Shown: positions 45,562 to 57,800 of the stretch, in pieces
Numbering within the stretch: position 1 is the first letter of the stretch
Layout: every line of letters starts with the position of its first letter
Notes under the pieces: generated by a model
Seen by the model: only the letters and a program-made list of their open reading frames with translations
What the model was told of the DNA's origin: nothing
The model's database searches: none
Translations under genes and position numbers: made by a program
Origin: Mesaphorura yosii
Taxonomy: Eukaryota; Arthropoda; Collembola; Poduromorpha; Tullbergiidae
Length of the DNA: 64,000 nt
Assembly: GCA_009869945.1 (NCBI GenBank)
Contig: WIXG01000042.1
Location: 62,001 to 126,000 of the forward strand
Direction of reading: 5' to 3'

Positions 45562-48300
45562 ATGGCAGCGCTCCATAATTACGTGCTTTTCGTGCTCTTT
45601 GCGCTCACGCTCCAGAATTCTCACAAGTATGAGGTTCGCTGTGATCTGCTCTCGTCGATCTTGGCCCAGACGTCACATCTGCCAGCTAAACTGATACCCG
45701 AGCTCAAGAAAATAATTTCGCCCGAAGTCTTGCAGAAAATGTTCCACAGTGTGAACCAGAACGGGTCCATCAGTCAATCCTCGCTGGAGTCGCTGCGAAA
45801 GGATCCGGCACAAGTGCAAAGACTGCTGGCGAAATTGAAGCCAATGCAAAGCCGGTTCGATCCGCAGCTGTTTGAAGTTTTAGCTAATACGTTCAAATTG
45901 ACTCCTCCACTCCCGGCGCTAAGTCATCATCCGCACCCGCCTGGAAAGGTGTCACGGATAACGACACAGGCAAATGTTCAGCACGTGTCCAGGCCAATGC
46001 AGAAACCGTCGGCTTCCATGTTACCACCGGCACCTTTCCAGACCCCTATTCCAAGACCACAACTTCCGCCAGGGCAAGTTCCGCTTCATCGACCAGCCCC
46101 TGCTGTCACTGCGCCAACTTCTCAGCTGCTTCCAAGCATTCCTCCGTCAGTCGAGCCGCCGCTTGAGCAGCCGCGTGAAACAACACCATTTGCTCCAAGT
46201 CCGTCAAGTTCGAGCGGCCCACCTTCACCCACAGCTTATCAAGAGCCCGTCAAAGTCTCAAGGCATGACCCGAATAAATTCTCCAGCACATTTGTCAGGC
46301 ACAGGAACGGAAAGCCCGTGAAATTCCCGACGACAAACATGGCAGTATCAACAGAACCCACAGCTACAACAACACCAGCCCCGCCACCATTCAACCACAT
46401 CACAGATCCAAACATAAAAAACCATCGCCTTTATCAGCCACACCCGCAGTACAATCACACAAGAAGGATGACAACAACCAAAGAGAAACTGAAGGAGATT
46501 GAGAAGAGGTTTCAGAACTATATAATCATCGACCAACTGGAGGATTTGATGATGGAAGAGTCAATCGGGCATGAACAGCCAGCACCGGACGTGGACCAGA
46601 TCTCAATTGTGTCGTTAGTATCCTCCGAAGAGAAGCTGAACGGCAACTGGATCCCGAAAGAAGCGAGCGGCAGTGGAACGGTCAAGAAATCCAATGCGAC
46701 TGTGCCGGAAGAAGACGATGACGATGTTCACAAGCATCAGCGTGCGCCACTGCTCAATAATAACGATAGCGAACAGCCAGTCATGATAGTTGATGACCAA
46801 AGTCACGATTACGAGCAAGACCACGACCGGCATAATCAAGATCGTAATCACAGCCCGGAAGAGTTGCTCAACACAAGTCAATTCATTCCGAGTCCAGAGT
46901 TTGACGAGAGCAGCCTTCCCGCATCACCAGAGTTCTTCACACCGGGCCAAGACTTCTTCACGTCCACGTTACGTACTTCCAAGGATTCTAGCGAACGAGG
47001 CGCATTGCATACAGTGACAGGTGGTGTTCGTCGTAAACAACAGCAGCAGCAATTTGTCATGCCACAATTCCCACCGAAGAATAAGCGGAAAATTAACGAC
47101 CATACTGACACAGTGAAGAATACTCAAGAAAAACTGAATTACGACCAAAATTTTCTGAATCAATTCATTCATCGCAATGGTGTCGGTTCGACGCACACGC
47201 AACCAAATCCAGCACTGCCTCCTCACCAGATAATTATGGTGCCGCAGTACGGGCACAATTCACATCCTTTCGCTCCTCCGCCTCAGCCGTTGCCTCCAAG
47301 TTATAATCACAACCCTCATTTACCTCAGCTGCCAAACTACCTCAGCAAGAATCAGCAACAATGGACCAGTAGCAGTGCAAATAATGTCCAAGAGACAGCT
47401 GAGAGCATTTTGGCGCAGTCGTCGGCAATCGACAAAGTGGATGCGGGCACGGGTTGGACGGGCACGTTCTTCTTGCTTGGTGGTCTCGTCGCCGCATCTG
47501 CGCTGGTCGCCTTCATTCTGCCGTCCTTCCTGACCACAGTTACGACGGCCGGAAAAGATACCGACTTGAACCACGGAGGCAACACTGAGAACAGCGACTT
47601 TTGGAATGAAATCAAAGGGCTATACAATGACTTGAGGCACATTGCAAAGGGGGATTTTACATATTTTCACCAGGCGGACATCGACTCAGATTCAGATTAC
47701 AATGCTAACAAAAATGAATTGAGATTGAAACCTACGAGCACAACAAAGAAGTCTGTACCAATCAATAACAACGATATTAATGATTCAGAGGACAATGACA
47801 ATGGAGTCGATGATAGCTCCATTGACAAAAGTGTGACAAGCAACAATAGCAACAGCGAGGAGGCGGCATTGGACAATGAAAGTCCGAGCACAGCTACAGC
47901 ATGGACGGTGATTCTGAACCAACATGAACGGGCCACGGAGACTGCTGCCGCTGCTCAATTTGAAGACGACAGCAACGATGAAGCTCCCGACCCAGATCAA
48001 CTGAAATTCACCGACGACGGCGAAGAAGAAAGTAGTACAAGTCTGAATTTGGATGACGCAACTGAGGGGGCAGGCAACGGCAGCAATGATGAAATACGAG
48101 AGAATCTGATAAGGCGAGACGAGCGAAGAAGACACGGTCAAATCAATGTCGATGATGACGGCCATCAATATCGCGTCAATTCGACACACGCCACATTCTT
48201 CATCAACAACACAGAATTCACGTCACACCGACCAACTTATGCCAATAACACATTCCTCAAAGAATGGGCACGAGTGCAACTGAAACTGTTGGAGCATTGA
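45562..48300 (+). CDS. Large secretory-pathway protein with one transmembrane helix, low-complexity
   Basis: Single exon, 912 residues from ATG 45562, chosen because it begins a clear signal peptide (MAALHNYVLFVLFALTLQ). Residues about 25-115 are helical (CDLLSSILAQ, LIPELKKIISPEVLQKMF). A long Pro/Gln/Thr/Ser-rich part follows, with short charged helices (MTTTKEKLKEIEKRF) and SPEF-type repeats. One transmembrane helix lies at about 634-657 (TFFLLGGLVAASALVAFILP). The C-terminal 255 residues are Asp/Glu/Asn-rich and carry several N-glycosylation sequons near the end (NST, NNT twice). I recognise no domain. The general layout (signal peptide, disordered stretch, one helix) resembles the next gene. 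Poly(A) signal: 48435-48440. Confidence 0.65.
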   Translation: MAALHNYVLFVLFALTLQNSHKYEVRCDLLSSILAQTSHLPAKLIPELKKIISPEVLQKMFHSVNQNGSISQSSLESLRKDPAQVQRLLAKLKPMQSRFDPQLFEVLANTFKLTPPLPALSHHPHPPGKVSRITTQANVQHVSRPMQKPSASMLPPAPFQTPIPRPQLPPGQVPLHRPAPAVTAPTSQLLPSIPPSVEPPLEQPRETTPFAPSPSSSSGPPSPTAYQEPVKVSRHDPNKFSSTFVRHRNGKPVKFPTTNMAVSTEPTATTTPAPPPFNHITDPNIKNHRLYQPHPQYNHTRRMTTTKEKLKEIEKRFQNYIIIDQLEDLMMEESIGHEQPAPDVDQISIVSLVSSEEKLNGNWIPKEASGSGTVKKSNATVPEEDDDDVHKHQRAPLLNNNDSEQPVMIVDDQSHDYEQDHDRHNQDRNHSPEELLNTSQFIPSPEFDESSLPASPEFFTPGQDFFTSTLRTSKDSSERGALHTVTGGVRRKQQQQQFVMPQFPPKNKRKINDHTDTVKNTQEKLNYDQNFLNQFIHRNGVGSTHTQPNPALPPHQIIMVPQYGHNSHPFAPPPQPLPPSYNHNPHLPQLPNYLSKNQQQWTSSSANNVQETAESILAQSSAIDKVDAGTGWTGTFFLLGGLVAASALVAFILPSFLTTVTTAGKDTDLNHGGNTENSDFWNEIKGLYNDLRHIAKGDFTYFHQADIDSDSDYNANKNELRLKPTSTTKKSVPINNNDINDSEDNDNGVDDSSIDKSVTSNNSNSEEAALDNESPSTATAWTVILNQHERATETAAAAQFEDDSNDEAPDPDQLKFTDDGEEESSTSLNLDDATEGAGNGSNDEIRENLIRRDERRRHGQINVDDDGHQYRVNSTHATFFINNTEFTSHRPTYANNTFLKEWARVQLKLLEH

Positions 48301-49434
48301 CCGTGCATTCGGATTTTGCATTTGCATTTGCATTTACATTTGCATTTGCATTTCATAGGGTTAATTTATTGCTGCTATTTGACTATTTGCTAGGCTAGGC
48401 TCAAATGAAAATGTAATAATTTAATGGGCACTGAAATAAAATGTTACCATTTGCTATTGTTATGCTTGAGACTTGAGATTCACACGCGCGACTTTTTCCC
48501 TTTTTGCAGTTGATGTCAATTTTACTTGCACCACTTGCACTGAACATAAGTCGGAAGCCTCACCTGTGTTTTGCACGATTTGGTTGATATTTGCAAGGAA
48601 ATGGAAACGAAATGCAAAGACACACTCGTAAAACGAAGCTGATGGGGATGCCATCCGTTCTAGTGGCATAAAAGTCCACTTTTCCATTTTCTCCGGCTTG
48701 CGTTTTGATTTGAGGTTGAGGAAAGGCCACGTCGCTTGTTTTGGTTTCAATTTTCGAATGAAAACGGACGGGTTTTAACAATCCGTAATTATTACGAGTA
48801 CATTACGCATAGAATTGTGTTACGTGAATGAGTCGAGAGCCCCGACGCTCATTGCTTGACATAAGACCATTGTAGACCATATGCACTGGCTGCTCGGTTC
48901 ACTAGGTCAAGTTCTCTACTAATCAAGTGAAAAATTATGAACTTCCTTCCGCGGTGTAGCCCAACAAGCATACCACCGCAGCACCTTGACCATATTAGCA
49001 ATCGCGTAACAAGTCGGCTGCCGTAATACCGGCTTGGTTTCGTTTCCTTTCCCTGGTTCCCATCATGTCATCTCCAATCATCGCCGATGACACAGAAAAC
49101 TGTGTACTGCGTACTTTGTTATGACGTTAATTAATCCTACTCTCCCAGTTACCACTAAATTACTTTCATTGTCTTTGTCATTGTCGTATCGTGTGCTTGA
49201 AACAGGTCAAATCAAGAATGTATTCCACAACAAAGGTTATAAAAGGCGCAGCGAGATCTTGGAATCGCTTTTAATTCACAATTACTTTAGTCTCTCGTAA
49301 CGTTGTTCGCCAAAACATTTCGCCACCAATTTACCTTGATACAATTACTCATAATATGGTAAATACCGAAAATAGTCTTTGGCATTGAACTGAACCTGTG
49401 TCAGTGTCAAGCGCAGCTAAAAGTGTCCAACATC
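48301..49434. other. Spacer with a hexanucleotide repeat
   Basis: A short (GCATTT)n tract lies at about 48312-48354 and the poly(A) signal of the preceding gene at 48435-48440. The TATA box of the next gene lies at 49238. No gene seen. Confidence 0.5.
49238..49245 (+). promoter_or_regulatory. TATA box of the 530-residue membrane-protein gene
   Basis: TATAAAAG followed by GC-rich GCGCAGCG, 197 bases upstream of the start codon at 49435. It fits a short 5' leader that starts around 49270. Confidence 0.6.
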
Positions 49435-51101
49435 ATGTTGGTCCCAAAAGTCCCAAAATTCGGTGTCGCTCTGATTCTAATTTTGCTCCCAAATCTGATC
49501 CTCCAATTTGTGTCTACCTCTCCGTCACCGCAAGAGATTCTACTCCGCCAGCTCATCAACACCCGCCCAAATTATTTTTATCATACACAAACGACGAGCA
49601 CGACGACAGAGAATCCTTTGTATAATAAACGCAAGAATGGTGGGAAGCGAGAGCTGATCAAGCTAGTGCGCCGTAACAAGCAGCAATTTGAGTTTTCGCC
49701 ACAAACTATTGCGTACGCGGCTCCAGTGTCATCGGCAATTACTGCGAGTGTTGGCGTTGGCCGATCACTCACTTCCCAGGCAGGCACTTCGCCGTGGACG
49801 GTCGCCAAACGAGGAGTCAATGGACTGTTTCACAATTTCCCGAAACCGACCATCGCTGTGGTGGCAGCACCGTCTGTCACAACCCCCAAACCTCCTCAGA
49901 CTACGGCCACACCAAAAATGCCACAAGTCTCAAGTTTCTTTGAGAGTCAAAAAATGAATGCATCTTCAACACTGCAGCAGCAGCGTCCTGGGAAAACGAT
50001 TAGCTTTCCAAAACGCAACTTCATCCCGAAGTTTCCGAACCATGTCAAGTACCATTTGTCCACTTCGACAACTGCAACAACGACAACTGAGGAGCCAACC
50101 ACGACAGAGGAGACATCCACAATCACAGCTACAACAGGGAAAATTGAGGCCGACAACGAAGCGCAAGAAAGTGTGGGGGTCCAAAACGTGGTTCGAAGAA
50201 AATTTCTACGGCCGGTCTACCGTAAAAGGAGGCCTGGAGTGAACAGCAGCCAGAGCACGGATTCCGGGTCAGCTGAGTCTGGTGAAATGGAACAAGAGTC
50301 CTCAACCACCACGACAGAGCCTTCGACTTCACCAACAAAGCCAACTTTAAAATTAAAGCCGCCTTTGGTCTCGAGTGAAGAGACGACGGAAATACAAATC
50401 ACGCCTGATAAGTCAGCGTCCAACACGGACACGGAGTACGTCATCATTACCAGACCTCACACTGGTGGCCGAAGTATTGTTGATCCCAAGGGACAAGTTT
50501 CGATAAGAAGCCACCATTACCATGATTATCACCACGGCCATCAATCTTCTGGGCAGGACCATTACCATCATTATCATGGACTGCCTTCCAAAAAGTAAAG
50601 ATTCATGCCCTGTATTCATTTGTGCTTTATAAAATTAATTTCACCGCTTTGATTTTTATTTTGCACAGAGTCCAACCCGGATACGATAGCTCAATAATCC
50701 CACTGGACAAAACTCTTGTCTACGTTGGAATGATAACTTCGTGGCTATTTTGGATCATCGTCTTCACGTGGTACTACTTCTGGAACAACAAATCATTGCT
50801 GGACAGCTCTCATCTGACGTTGCACAGAACCGGGACAAGTAAATCAGACACAACGACTGCAACGGAGGATCTGACGAAACGAATCATCCTGAGCATAAAC
50901 GATTTTGGAGAACAACATCAGCAACCTCAGTTGCAAGCTCAACCACTGCAAGCGCAACCGGTGCAGCAGGCCCAGTTCACCATCATTCCACAACCCCAAA
51001 TACCAGTTCAACAGCTCCAGCACCATCCACAGATTCAGCAGGTGCAACTCGGACAACTCCAGCCTCACTTGCCACAACCGCACTTCATTCAGGCCAGGTA
51101 G
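49435..51101 (+). CDS. Thr-rich membrane protein with signal peptide and one transmembrane helix
   Basis: Exons: 49435-50594 and 50669-51101 (TAG); 530 residues, splice AAAAA/GTAAAG to TTGCACAG/AGTCC in phase 2. A signal peptide (KFGVALILILLPNLILQFVS) starts a mucin-like ectodomain: KRKNGGKRELIKLVRRNKQQ, then TTTTEEPTTTEET and similar Thr/Glu stretches, then a His-rich end (HYHDYHHGHQSS). Exon 2 carries one transmembrane helix (VGMITSWLFWIIVFTWYYFW) and a Gln/Pro-rich tail (PQLQAQPLQAQPVQQ). The stop follows an AG/GTAGGC that would also serve as a phase-2 donor. That is the same position and phase as in the two DM4/12-like paralogues, so a downstream exon may exist, though I found none. Poly(A) signal: 51525-51530. 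Confidence 0.65.
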
Positions 51102-52801
51102 GCGTCCAAAGCAATCATTAATTATTCTTCATCTCTAAAAGCCATGTTGGTTGTGAATTCATAATTCCAAGAATGAATGGTCAATGAGCTGTGGACATTT
51201 CTGAAGATTTTGTATTGTGTACTGCGTAAGCTTGTCGTCAAGTAGCCTCAGCCTTGACCGGATTGAACTCTCGAACAGGATCTGGAAAAGGAAGTGGCCG
51301 AAAAGGCCCTTGAAAAAGGGTGCATTCAGCTCTCATCTTTTCTGTTCTTTGTTCCTGGTTGCACTTCAATCGTCTTGCAAGTCATAAAATGTACAGGTCC
51401 TTTTCCCCGATTAACGTGAAAGCATTCTCGTGTAATTCATGGAAGGCATTTTTATTACGAAGAAGACAACGAGGAAGATGCAACGTTTACGTAATGAAAT
51501 TATAATATTACACAAATGGAAAGAATAAAGGTAACGGGATCCTTCTTCGTGTTTTCAAACTCTCGAACTTTTACGACGTAACCTTGAACTCGACTGATAC
51601 AACAGTGTGAGTGATGCATTGTGAAGTGTACAAGCTACCTCAAGCAACGCTCTCTTGGTCTACTTTGTTATTCCTACCCCGTCAACAATAACAACATTGT
51701 TGCAGGGATTTATAAAATCTCTCTCCATTGCATCTTCTTTCTTTGCATTGCACGATGACGTGACGCGACGCGAGTTGAACTCAACCTTCACAGAAAGACG
51801 ACCTCAGCTTGGAGCTAGCTCGAATGTGGAATTTACCTGCTTGAGCACTGAGATTTTCTTCCTCTTCCACCCTCAACTGCGTCAAGCATAGGAAAATTCA
51901 TTTAAAGTGCATGCACAATGAAAACTATGAGCTCGGCCTGAAAATGAAATGAAATTCGTGTTTCATAATGAGTAAGAACAAAGGAACAAGATATAATTTT
52001 TTCAGGATCTTATGTCAGGATCAAGAAGGTTGACATTTCTGCGAATTCAACGCAATGAATACTCGTGCTAAGATTTGGACAAAGTCAGCAATGTAAAGTA
52101 AGCCACCGAATATTTAGACGGATTCAGCTGATGAGACGAAAGCAGGTTAATGGTTTTTCGAGCAGGCTAATTTTATTTAGTTGCAATTTGCAGTTAGACT
52201 AATTTACATGAGCACCATTGCTTAATTGCGTTTCGGACATACGCGTCTTGCTCTCTTCTTCCAAATTTGGCAGGGTGAAATACAAAGAGAGACTCAGAAA
52301 ACCAAGTCCTTCGACAATGACTGCGGTCATGGTGAAGGCCGGAGGGCCAAGTTTTCCTTGTACCTTTAAAACTGGAAGAATTCGGCTGTGGTTTCTGGGT
52401 TCTTAAAAAACAGACCCTTCGTTTCGTTGTTTCCTGCTTTGCGATATCTGCGACCTGAAGATCTTCCTTCCCTTGGAAGTGTATCTTGTATCTCGTCATC
52501 GCATGGCTCTGAGATCTTCAAGTCCCCTTTCTTCTCTCACCTTGATCATCTCGGTTCGTCTTGCACCTGGAGATCTCCAGGCATCCAGAGTGTATTTGCT
52601 TTGTATGAAGTTGCACTACGCTATAAATACAACGTACCTGGAACATTTTTCTGGTCAATAGCCGAGTTCAGTCCGGGCAGTGAGCGTCGCACTCTAGATC
52701 TTTCTCCAGGGTTAGTCTCAGCTTACCCTCAGCCACTCGTTCTTGCAGTGGAGTGTGTGTCGAAATTCCAGTGCCAAACTGAGTGAGAATTTCCACTCAA
52801 A
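51102..52801. other. Spacer downstream of the Thr-rich gene
   Basis: The poly(A) signal of the preceding gene is at 51525-51530. I looked here in all frames for the Cys motif exons of the DM4/12-like genes and saw none. The TATA box of the next gene lies at 52622. Confidence 0.4.
52622..52629 (+). promoter_or_regulatory. TATA box of DM4/12-like gene 1
   Basis: TATAAATA, 180 bases upstream of the start codon at 52802. Consensus and position only. Confidence 0.5.
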
Positions 52802-53825
52802 ATGTCGTTCATTCGCTACGTTTTTCTCCTGTTCGTGATTGTGGCGCTGGCCTACGCTGCGCCAACCGAAGAAGAATCCACGCAGGAGGTTGCGAAAATT
52901 GAGAAGAAGAAGGACACCGCCGACGAAAGAGCCGTGGTGACTGAGGATCAGACATGGGAGACTTGGCTGACAGCGAATAGTTACACCATTCTGACAAGCA
53001 CTCTCGGAGTTCTTTTCCTGGCCGGTGGCCTGGCGATGGTTGGCTACTACTTTGTCTATCTCAACTACTACGCTTACAACAGTCTGGATCAACAAGCGTA
53101 CAATCCGTACTACGGCTCTGGCTCCAACCAATACCAGCCGTACCCAGCATACACGGTCTCAGGAGTCTCGTCAAGGTAGCCGACACTCCACACGGTTTAA
53201 CCTTTAGTTAGCTGAAGTGACGACTTTGAATCTTATATCGGAAAGAAATGAAATGAGCATGTTTGAAGGATCCGTGCATTGCCCAATTCTATACTAATTT
53301 GTTCGTTTGTGCTACTTTCAGATCCATTGACTCGGGCGCAGGCTGGAGCGTCAGTTGGCCACAGGTCCTCTACATGCTGAGCCTGGCTCAGGAAACATAT
53401 GAGAAATTCGACTTCCAGAGCTTGGAATGCCAAAAGAAAGCCCTGTGCGAACTCTCACAGAAGCAAACCGACTTTGGCGAGACTGGCCGCAAAATCACCA
53501 GCACATTCTCGTACGCTACTAAACGGTTTGATTTTAACAACTCTGAAGTACAACTGAATATATAATTAACGTTGCTGGATATATTCCGAAGTGAGAAGCC
53601 TTGCTGGCGAGACTAATTTGCGTTATTCTGTACAGATTCTTGGACGTTGTTGAAGGACTCCCGATGCCAAAAATCATCCAGACATACTTGAGGGAGTACA
53701 AGAATGCATTGAACCAGGGAAAGAACTCGTCACAGGACTGCTCCGAGGTTTACACGAAATGCAACTTCTCAATTAAGGAGCTGATTTCAAAATACCAGAA
53801 GAGAGCTGCGGCTGGCAAATTTTAA
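52802..53825 (+). CDS. Membrane protein with a four-cysteine DM4/12-like module, gene 1
   Basis: Exons: 52802-53175, 53322-53525, 53636-53825 (TAA); 255 residues. Exon 1 encodes a signal peptide (SFIRYVFLLFVIVALAYA), a charged stretch, one transmembrane helix (LTSTLGVLFLAGGLAMVGYYFVYL) and a Tyr-rich linker (NSLDQQAYNPYYGSGS). Exons 2 and 3 encode the module: YEKFDFQSLECQKKALCEL, then FLDVVEGLPMPKIIQTYL, then EYKNALNQGK..DCSEVYTKCNFSI. The order CxxxxxCE ... Y..A..xG....C..xY..C..S resembles the arthropod DM4/12 domain; I judge this by pattern only. Both introns are phase 2. The last donor (CG/GTTTGA) is weak. It is a clear paralogue of the gene at 60901-62037. Confidence 0.75.
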
Positions 53826-54813
53826 ACAAAGTACAATCCAGCAAAGCCTTTCTGAGCAAAGACGGAGGGCAACAACTACGACAAATTCGGACTTTGATGC
53901 ATGATGTAAATGAAAATTGAATCTCTGATTGGAAAGGTCAAAAGTATTACGTATTTGAGCAAATTCTTAGAGAAATCTAGCATTTAACCTTGAATGTTGT
54001 AAGTTTAAGTGTAGAAATGTCTGCATGCCTTTTTAATATTCGTTGGATGCATTCGTAGCATATTTCTGATAAAATGTTGATGCAATTGCAACATTTTACT
54101 AATGTAGACTTGAGCTATACCTTGTAAGACTCGAAGTGTGAGTGAGTGTGAGACACGAAAGTGTGCCTTTTTTGCCTTAACTTAAATTCGGATCTTCCAA
54201 TTTTAGGATAGATAATAGCGACAAGATTTGTGAATTCGTCTTTGGTGATGGGCAAATTGGTAGAAAATTGGGGTTTGGCATTTTCTATTATTCGTTCAAT
54301 GATTGAAGTTGTAAATAAATCAAGTTTTAGTTCGCTTCTCATATAAAATGTTCGGTCCAATCGATAGCGTCGTATTCGTAACAAAGCGTTGAATAATTTA
54401 TTTTACCCACTTCTTCACACGCAGGAACAATGAAAACGAATATAATTACAATTACGATAATGTAACGTTCTTGTAAAGTTCAACTACTGATCCATTCATG
54501 CTTTCATTCCGCTGTGTGAAATGGCTTGGAGTAAATGACTCAAACTTGTTTTACATAAATACAATGGCATAGTTAGGATGGGCACTACTGACACAATTTC
54601 ACGCGAGCACATACATACTGTTGCTTTTGACGTCAGACTTAATTGTACCAGCGTACTAATTCAATCACCTCATTAGAATCTCGCCTGATTAACTTTCAAT
54701 TCTCGGGTTGCGTGATTCCGAATTCGACGTATGACATTTCACTGGTAACTGCCTGCAGTCTGACACTTCTTGAACCCAATAAAAATTGACTAAAACTCGT
54801 AAACACATCACAG
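53826..54813. other. Convergent 3' region between DM4/12-like gene 1 and the GMC gene
   Basis: Nearly 1 kb of AT-rich sequence holding the 3' ends of both genes. No gene seen. Confidence 0.4.
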
Positions 54814-57800
54814 TCACCCTTTTGGAGCAGTACGTATGTCGTAATCTTGAAGGATAAAGTCTGAAGCCAGCTCGCCCAACATGACACATGTGACGTGATT
54901 GACGGAAACGTATTTCTCATAAAGAACAGATCCGTCGACGACTCGAAGATTCTTCACTCCGAAGACTCTAACGGGATGAAGACTCATGCAATGAACTCAT
55001 TAGACTGTTGTAAGTTCGAGTTTAGAATCTCACCGCAGCCTGGAGTCGACAACAGCGTCAGGGTCACTTCTGTCCTTCCCAATTGGCGCTGTTCCGCCGT
55101 ATTTATAAGCAGTGGCTGTGTTATGGCGCACAAAACACTCCCAATACGCGTCGCTCCTGTACTCGTACTGGTCGCATCCAGGAAAAGGCGTCGTGATTAA
55201 AGTTGCGTTAATTTCCTGGAAACTCCTCGTCTCCTCGACTAATTTCACTGCAAACTTGGCAGCTGCAACAATGGAAACTCGGTTATTGCTGCTGAAATCA
55301 TGCATTCAGTAGTTTATTTTATTTTACCTTCTACAAGCGCCTCGACGTCTTGGTCGTTTGTTAAATACTTTGGGTCGATCAAAGGTGAACTGGTGGGATT
55401 CGTATCCTGCAAAGTTATTGTACCTGCAAATTACAAATATAGAACGATGAAATTCCAGAGCTTGTTTCATTTCACAGAGCAAAGTATCAGAAACCTGTGA
55501 CTAGAGGTTTGGCCAGGTTGACCAACTGCATGAACCCGCTTTGTCCAGCAGCTTGAGTATAATATTTTCTGATGGATTCTGGCTTGATGTTGAAGGATCC
55601 TTCGTACAAAATGTTTTCGACGAAATGATCGGTCGGCAAGGACAGGATGTAAGTGTGAATGTCTGGCGAGTACGCACGTCCATCTCGTTTAGCTACGTTG
55701 CTTGTAAATGTGTAGGAACCTTCGGTCCCGGACGAGCCGATGGCGCCAGATTTAGAAAATAACCACTTGAGAATGCTTGAGATTCTGAACGAGTTCGCTA
55801 TTGTGACTGATGTGCCTGGTTTAATTACGAATGGACCAACGAACGTTCCATACTTATCTTGCAGGCTTTGACCAACCGGAAGATTGACTCGCACGGGAAT
55901 CTGCAAGAAGAAAAAGAGCTATGACGAATTTCGGTACGATACACAAAAAATATGTCCTAATATTACGTTCAGTCTTTGAAGCTCGGATCTTGGTCCAATT
56001 CCTGACAACATTAATATCTTGGATGACTGGATGGCACCAGCACTCAATATGACTTCTTTTCGGGCAAATGCCTGCTTTCTTTGTCCATGATGCAGGTACT
56101 CAACCCCGATTGCTTTGTTCTGCCCGTCCACTAGCACTTTGTATCCGTACGAATATCGGCGAATAACGAAATTCGGTCTTGTGTATAGATACGGTTTGAT
56201 GTACGCATTCCATGTTGACCAGCGCTGGCTTTCTCTGATGTACAAGTCCATTGGTGCAAACCCTTGATCAAAATGCCAAAATTATCAGTCAAACTCGAGG
56301 TGTTTAGAGAAGTTAAATGTGAATTTGCGAATAGAATGGAAGCAAGAACCATCAACTAAAGGTCCATGGGCGTTCGGATCTGTGACAGGATATCCCATTT
56401 CGGCTCCTGCCCTCAGAAAATTGTCCACAAATGGTGAGAGGTGCCCTTTTCCAACTGAAAGACGACCTCCGCTTCCATGGCCTGAAAGAATTTAGTGACT
56501 AAAATTTTCTATTCACTCGTCATGCAGCGTCCCAGTCAGTCGTATCTAATGTCGGGAATTCTGTATATCAAGAGAGTCTCGTCGGTTTCCAGGTCCTTCC
56601 AAGTCTTTTCTGCGAAAGCTGATGCACAAAATCATAATTTAAAGTGATTACCTTGATTCTCAAAATGACCATGATAATTTTCGATAAAGTTGTAATAGTT
56701 GAGTACATTCTTCATAGACCACACTGGGTCATTTGTTTGGTTAGCAATGATGTCAAAACCTTGCACAGTTCCACGAATGTAAATCATTCCATGAATCAAG
56801 CCGGACCCACCTGTAAAAAGATAATCTCACATGAGACAAAAAGAATTCAGGGAAATCTGCTCGTCAGTGTCATGTGTCATCAATACCAAGTCCTTTTCCG
56901 CTTGGCCACGCTACTCTCTGTAAACATGTACATAATTAATTTACGGTAATGTGTCAGGGTATTGCATAATATATGTTAAGCATTTTCGGGTAACGTACAT
57001 TTTCTTTTAGCCCAAACGCCGAATGCGACTGTGGGACTGTCAAGTACTTCCAGTCTTCTGGTATTTTCCCATACAACAGAAATGCCATAAGTGGAACGGC
57101 TTGGAATGGGTTCGGATTTCCACCCGCTTCGAGTAACAAAACCTTGAAGTGTTCTGACAGTCGATTAGCAACAACGCTGCCCGTAGAACCACCCCCAACT
57201 GCGTGCATACAAATGTAAACAAAAACAAGCATATAATTCAATGCGTTAATTGAAAACTGGCTTCTGAAGGTGCCATTCTCGTTTTCGACACGCCACCGAC
57301 GTTGTAGAGATTCATGTCGGACTTCCTCACTTCCTGACTCTTCATCAAGAATAATTGCAAACAAATTAGCCGATTTAAAAGCCGGCAGCCTCACTTTCGC
57401 GTATCTCAATTCTCTTGAGATCTGACAAGCTTTGTACGTAACACAAGCGCAATATGACCAAAGGCGATAATGCTATTTTCAGTTCTCACTTCCTTTAACA
57501 AGATGATTCAGGAATGTAAACATTGATGCAAAGTTATTCTATTGCGCAGCAATGAGTTCCTCAATTCTCAAGACTGAATGGCAATAATGGCATATTTGAA
57601 ATGTTTCGGAAGCCTGCACTGATCACCTGCTACCAACCCTCCAGCAGATTCGGCAAGCTAATAATTGAGCTTACCAACAATGAAGTCAAATGTATCTTCT
57701 TGTGAACCAAACAGTCGGGTCTTGACACGGTCGATGGACTCATCCATAAACGAGTAAGTATTTATAAAGTAAATTGCCGACTGGAAGAAAATTGGAAACA

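Noticed and set aside
51102..52621. Expected DM4/12-like exons for the gene at 49435
   Set aside because: I read all frames for the ECQ..LCE and C..xY..C motifs and found none, so the gene is left ending at 51101.
56482..56651. A possible extra GMC exon (TWKDLETDETLLIYRIPDI) between exons 4 and 5
   Set aside because: The frame hits a stop and offers no GT donor in phase. Joining 56652 directly to 56481 keeps phase and the GMC pattern.
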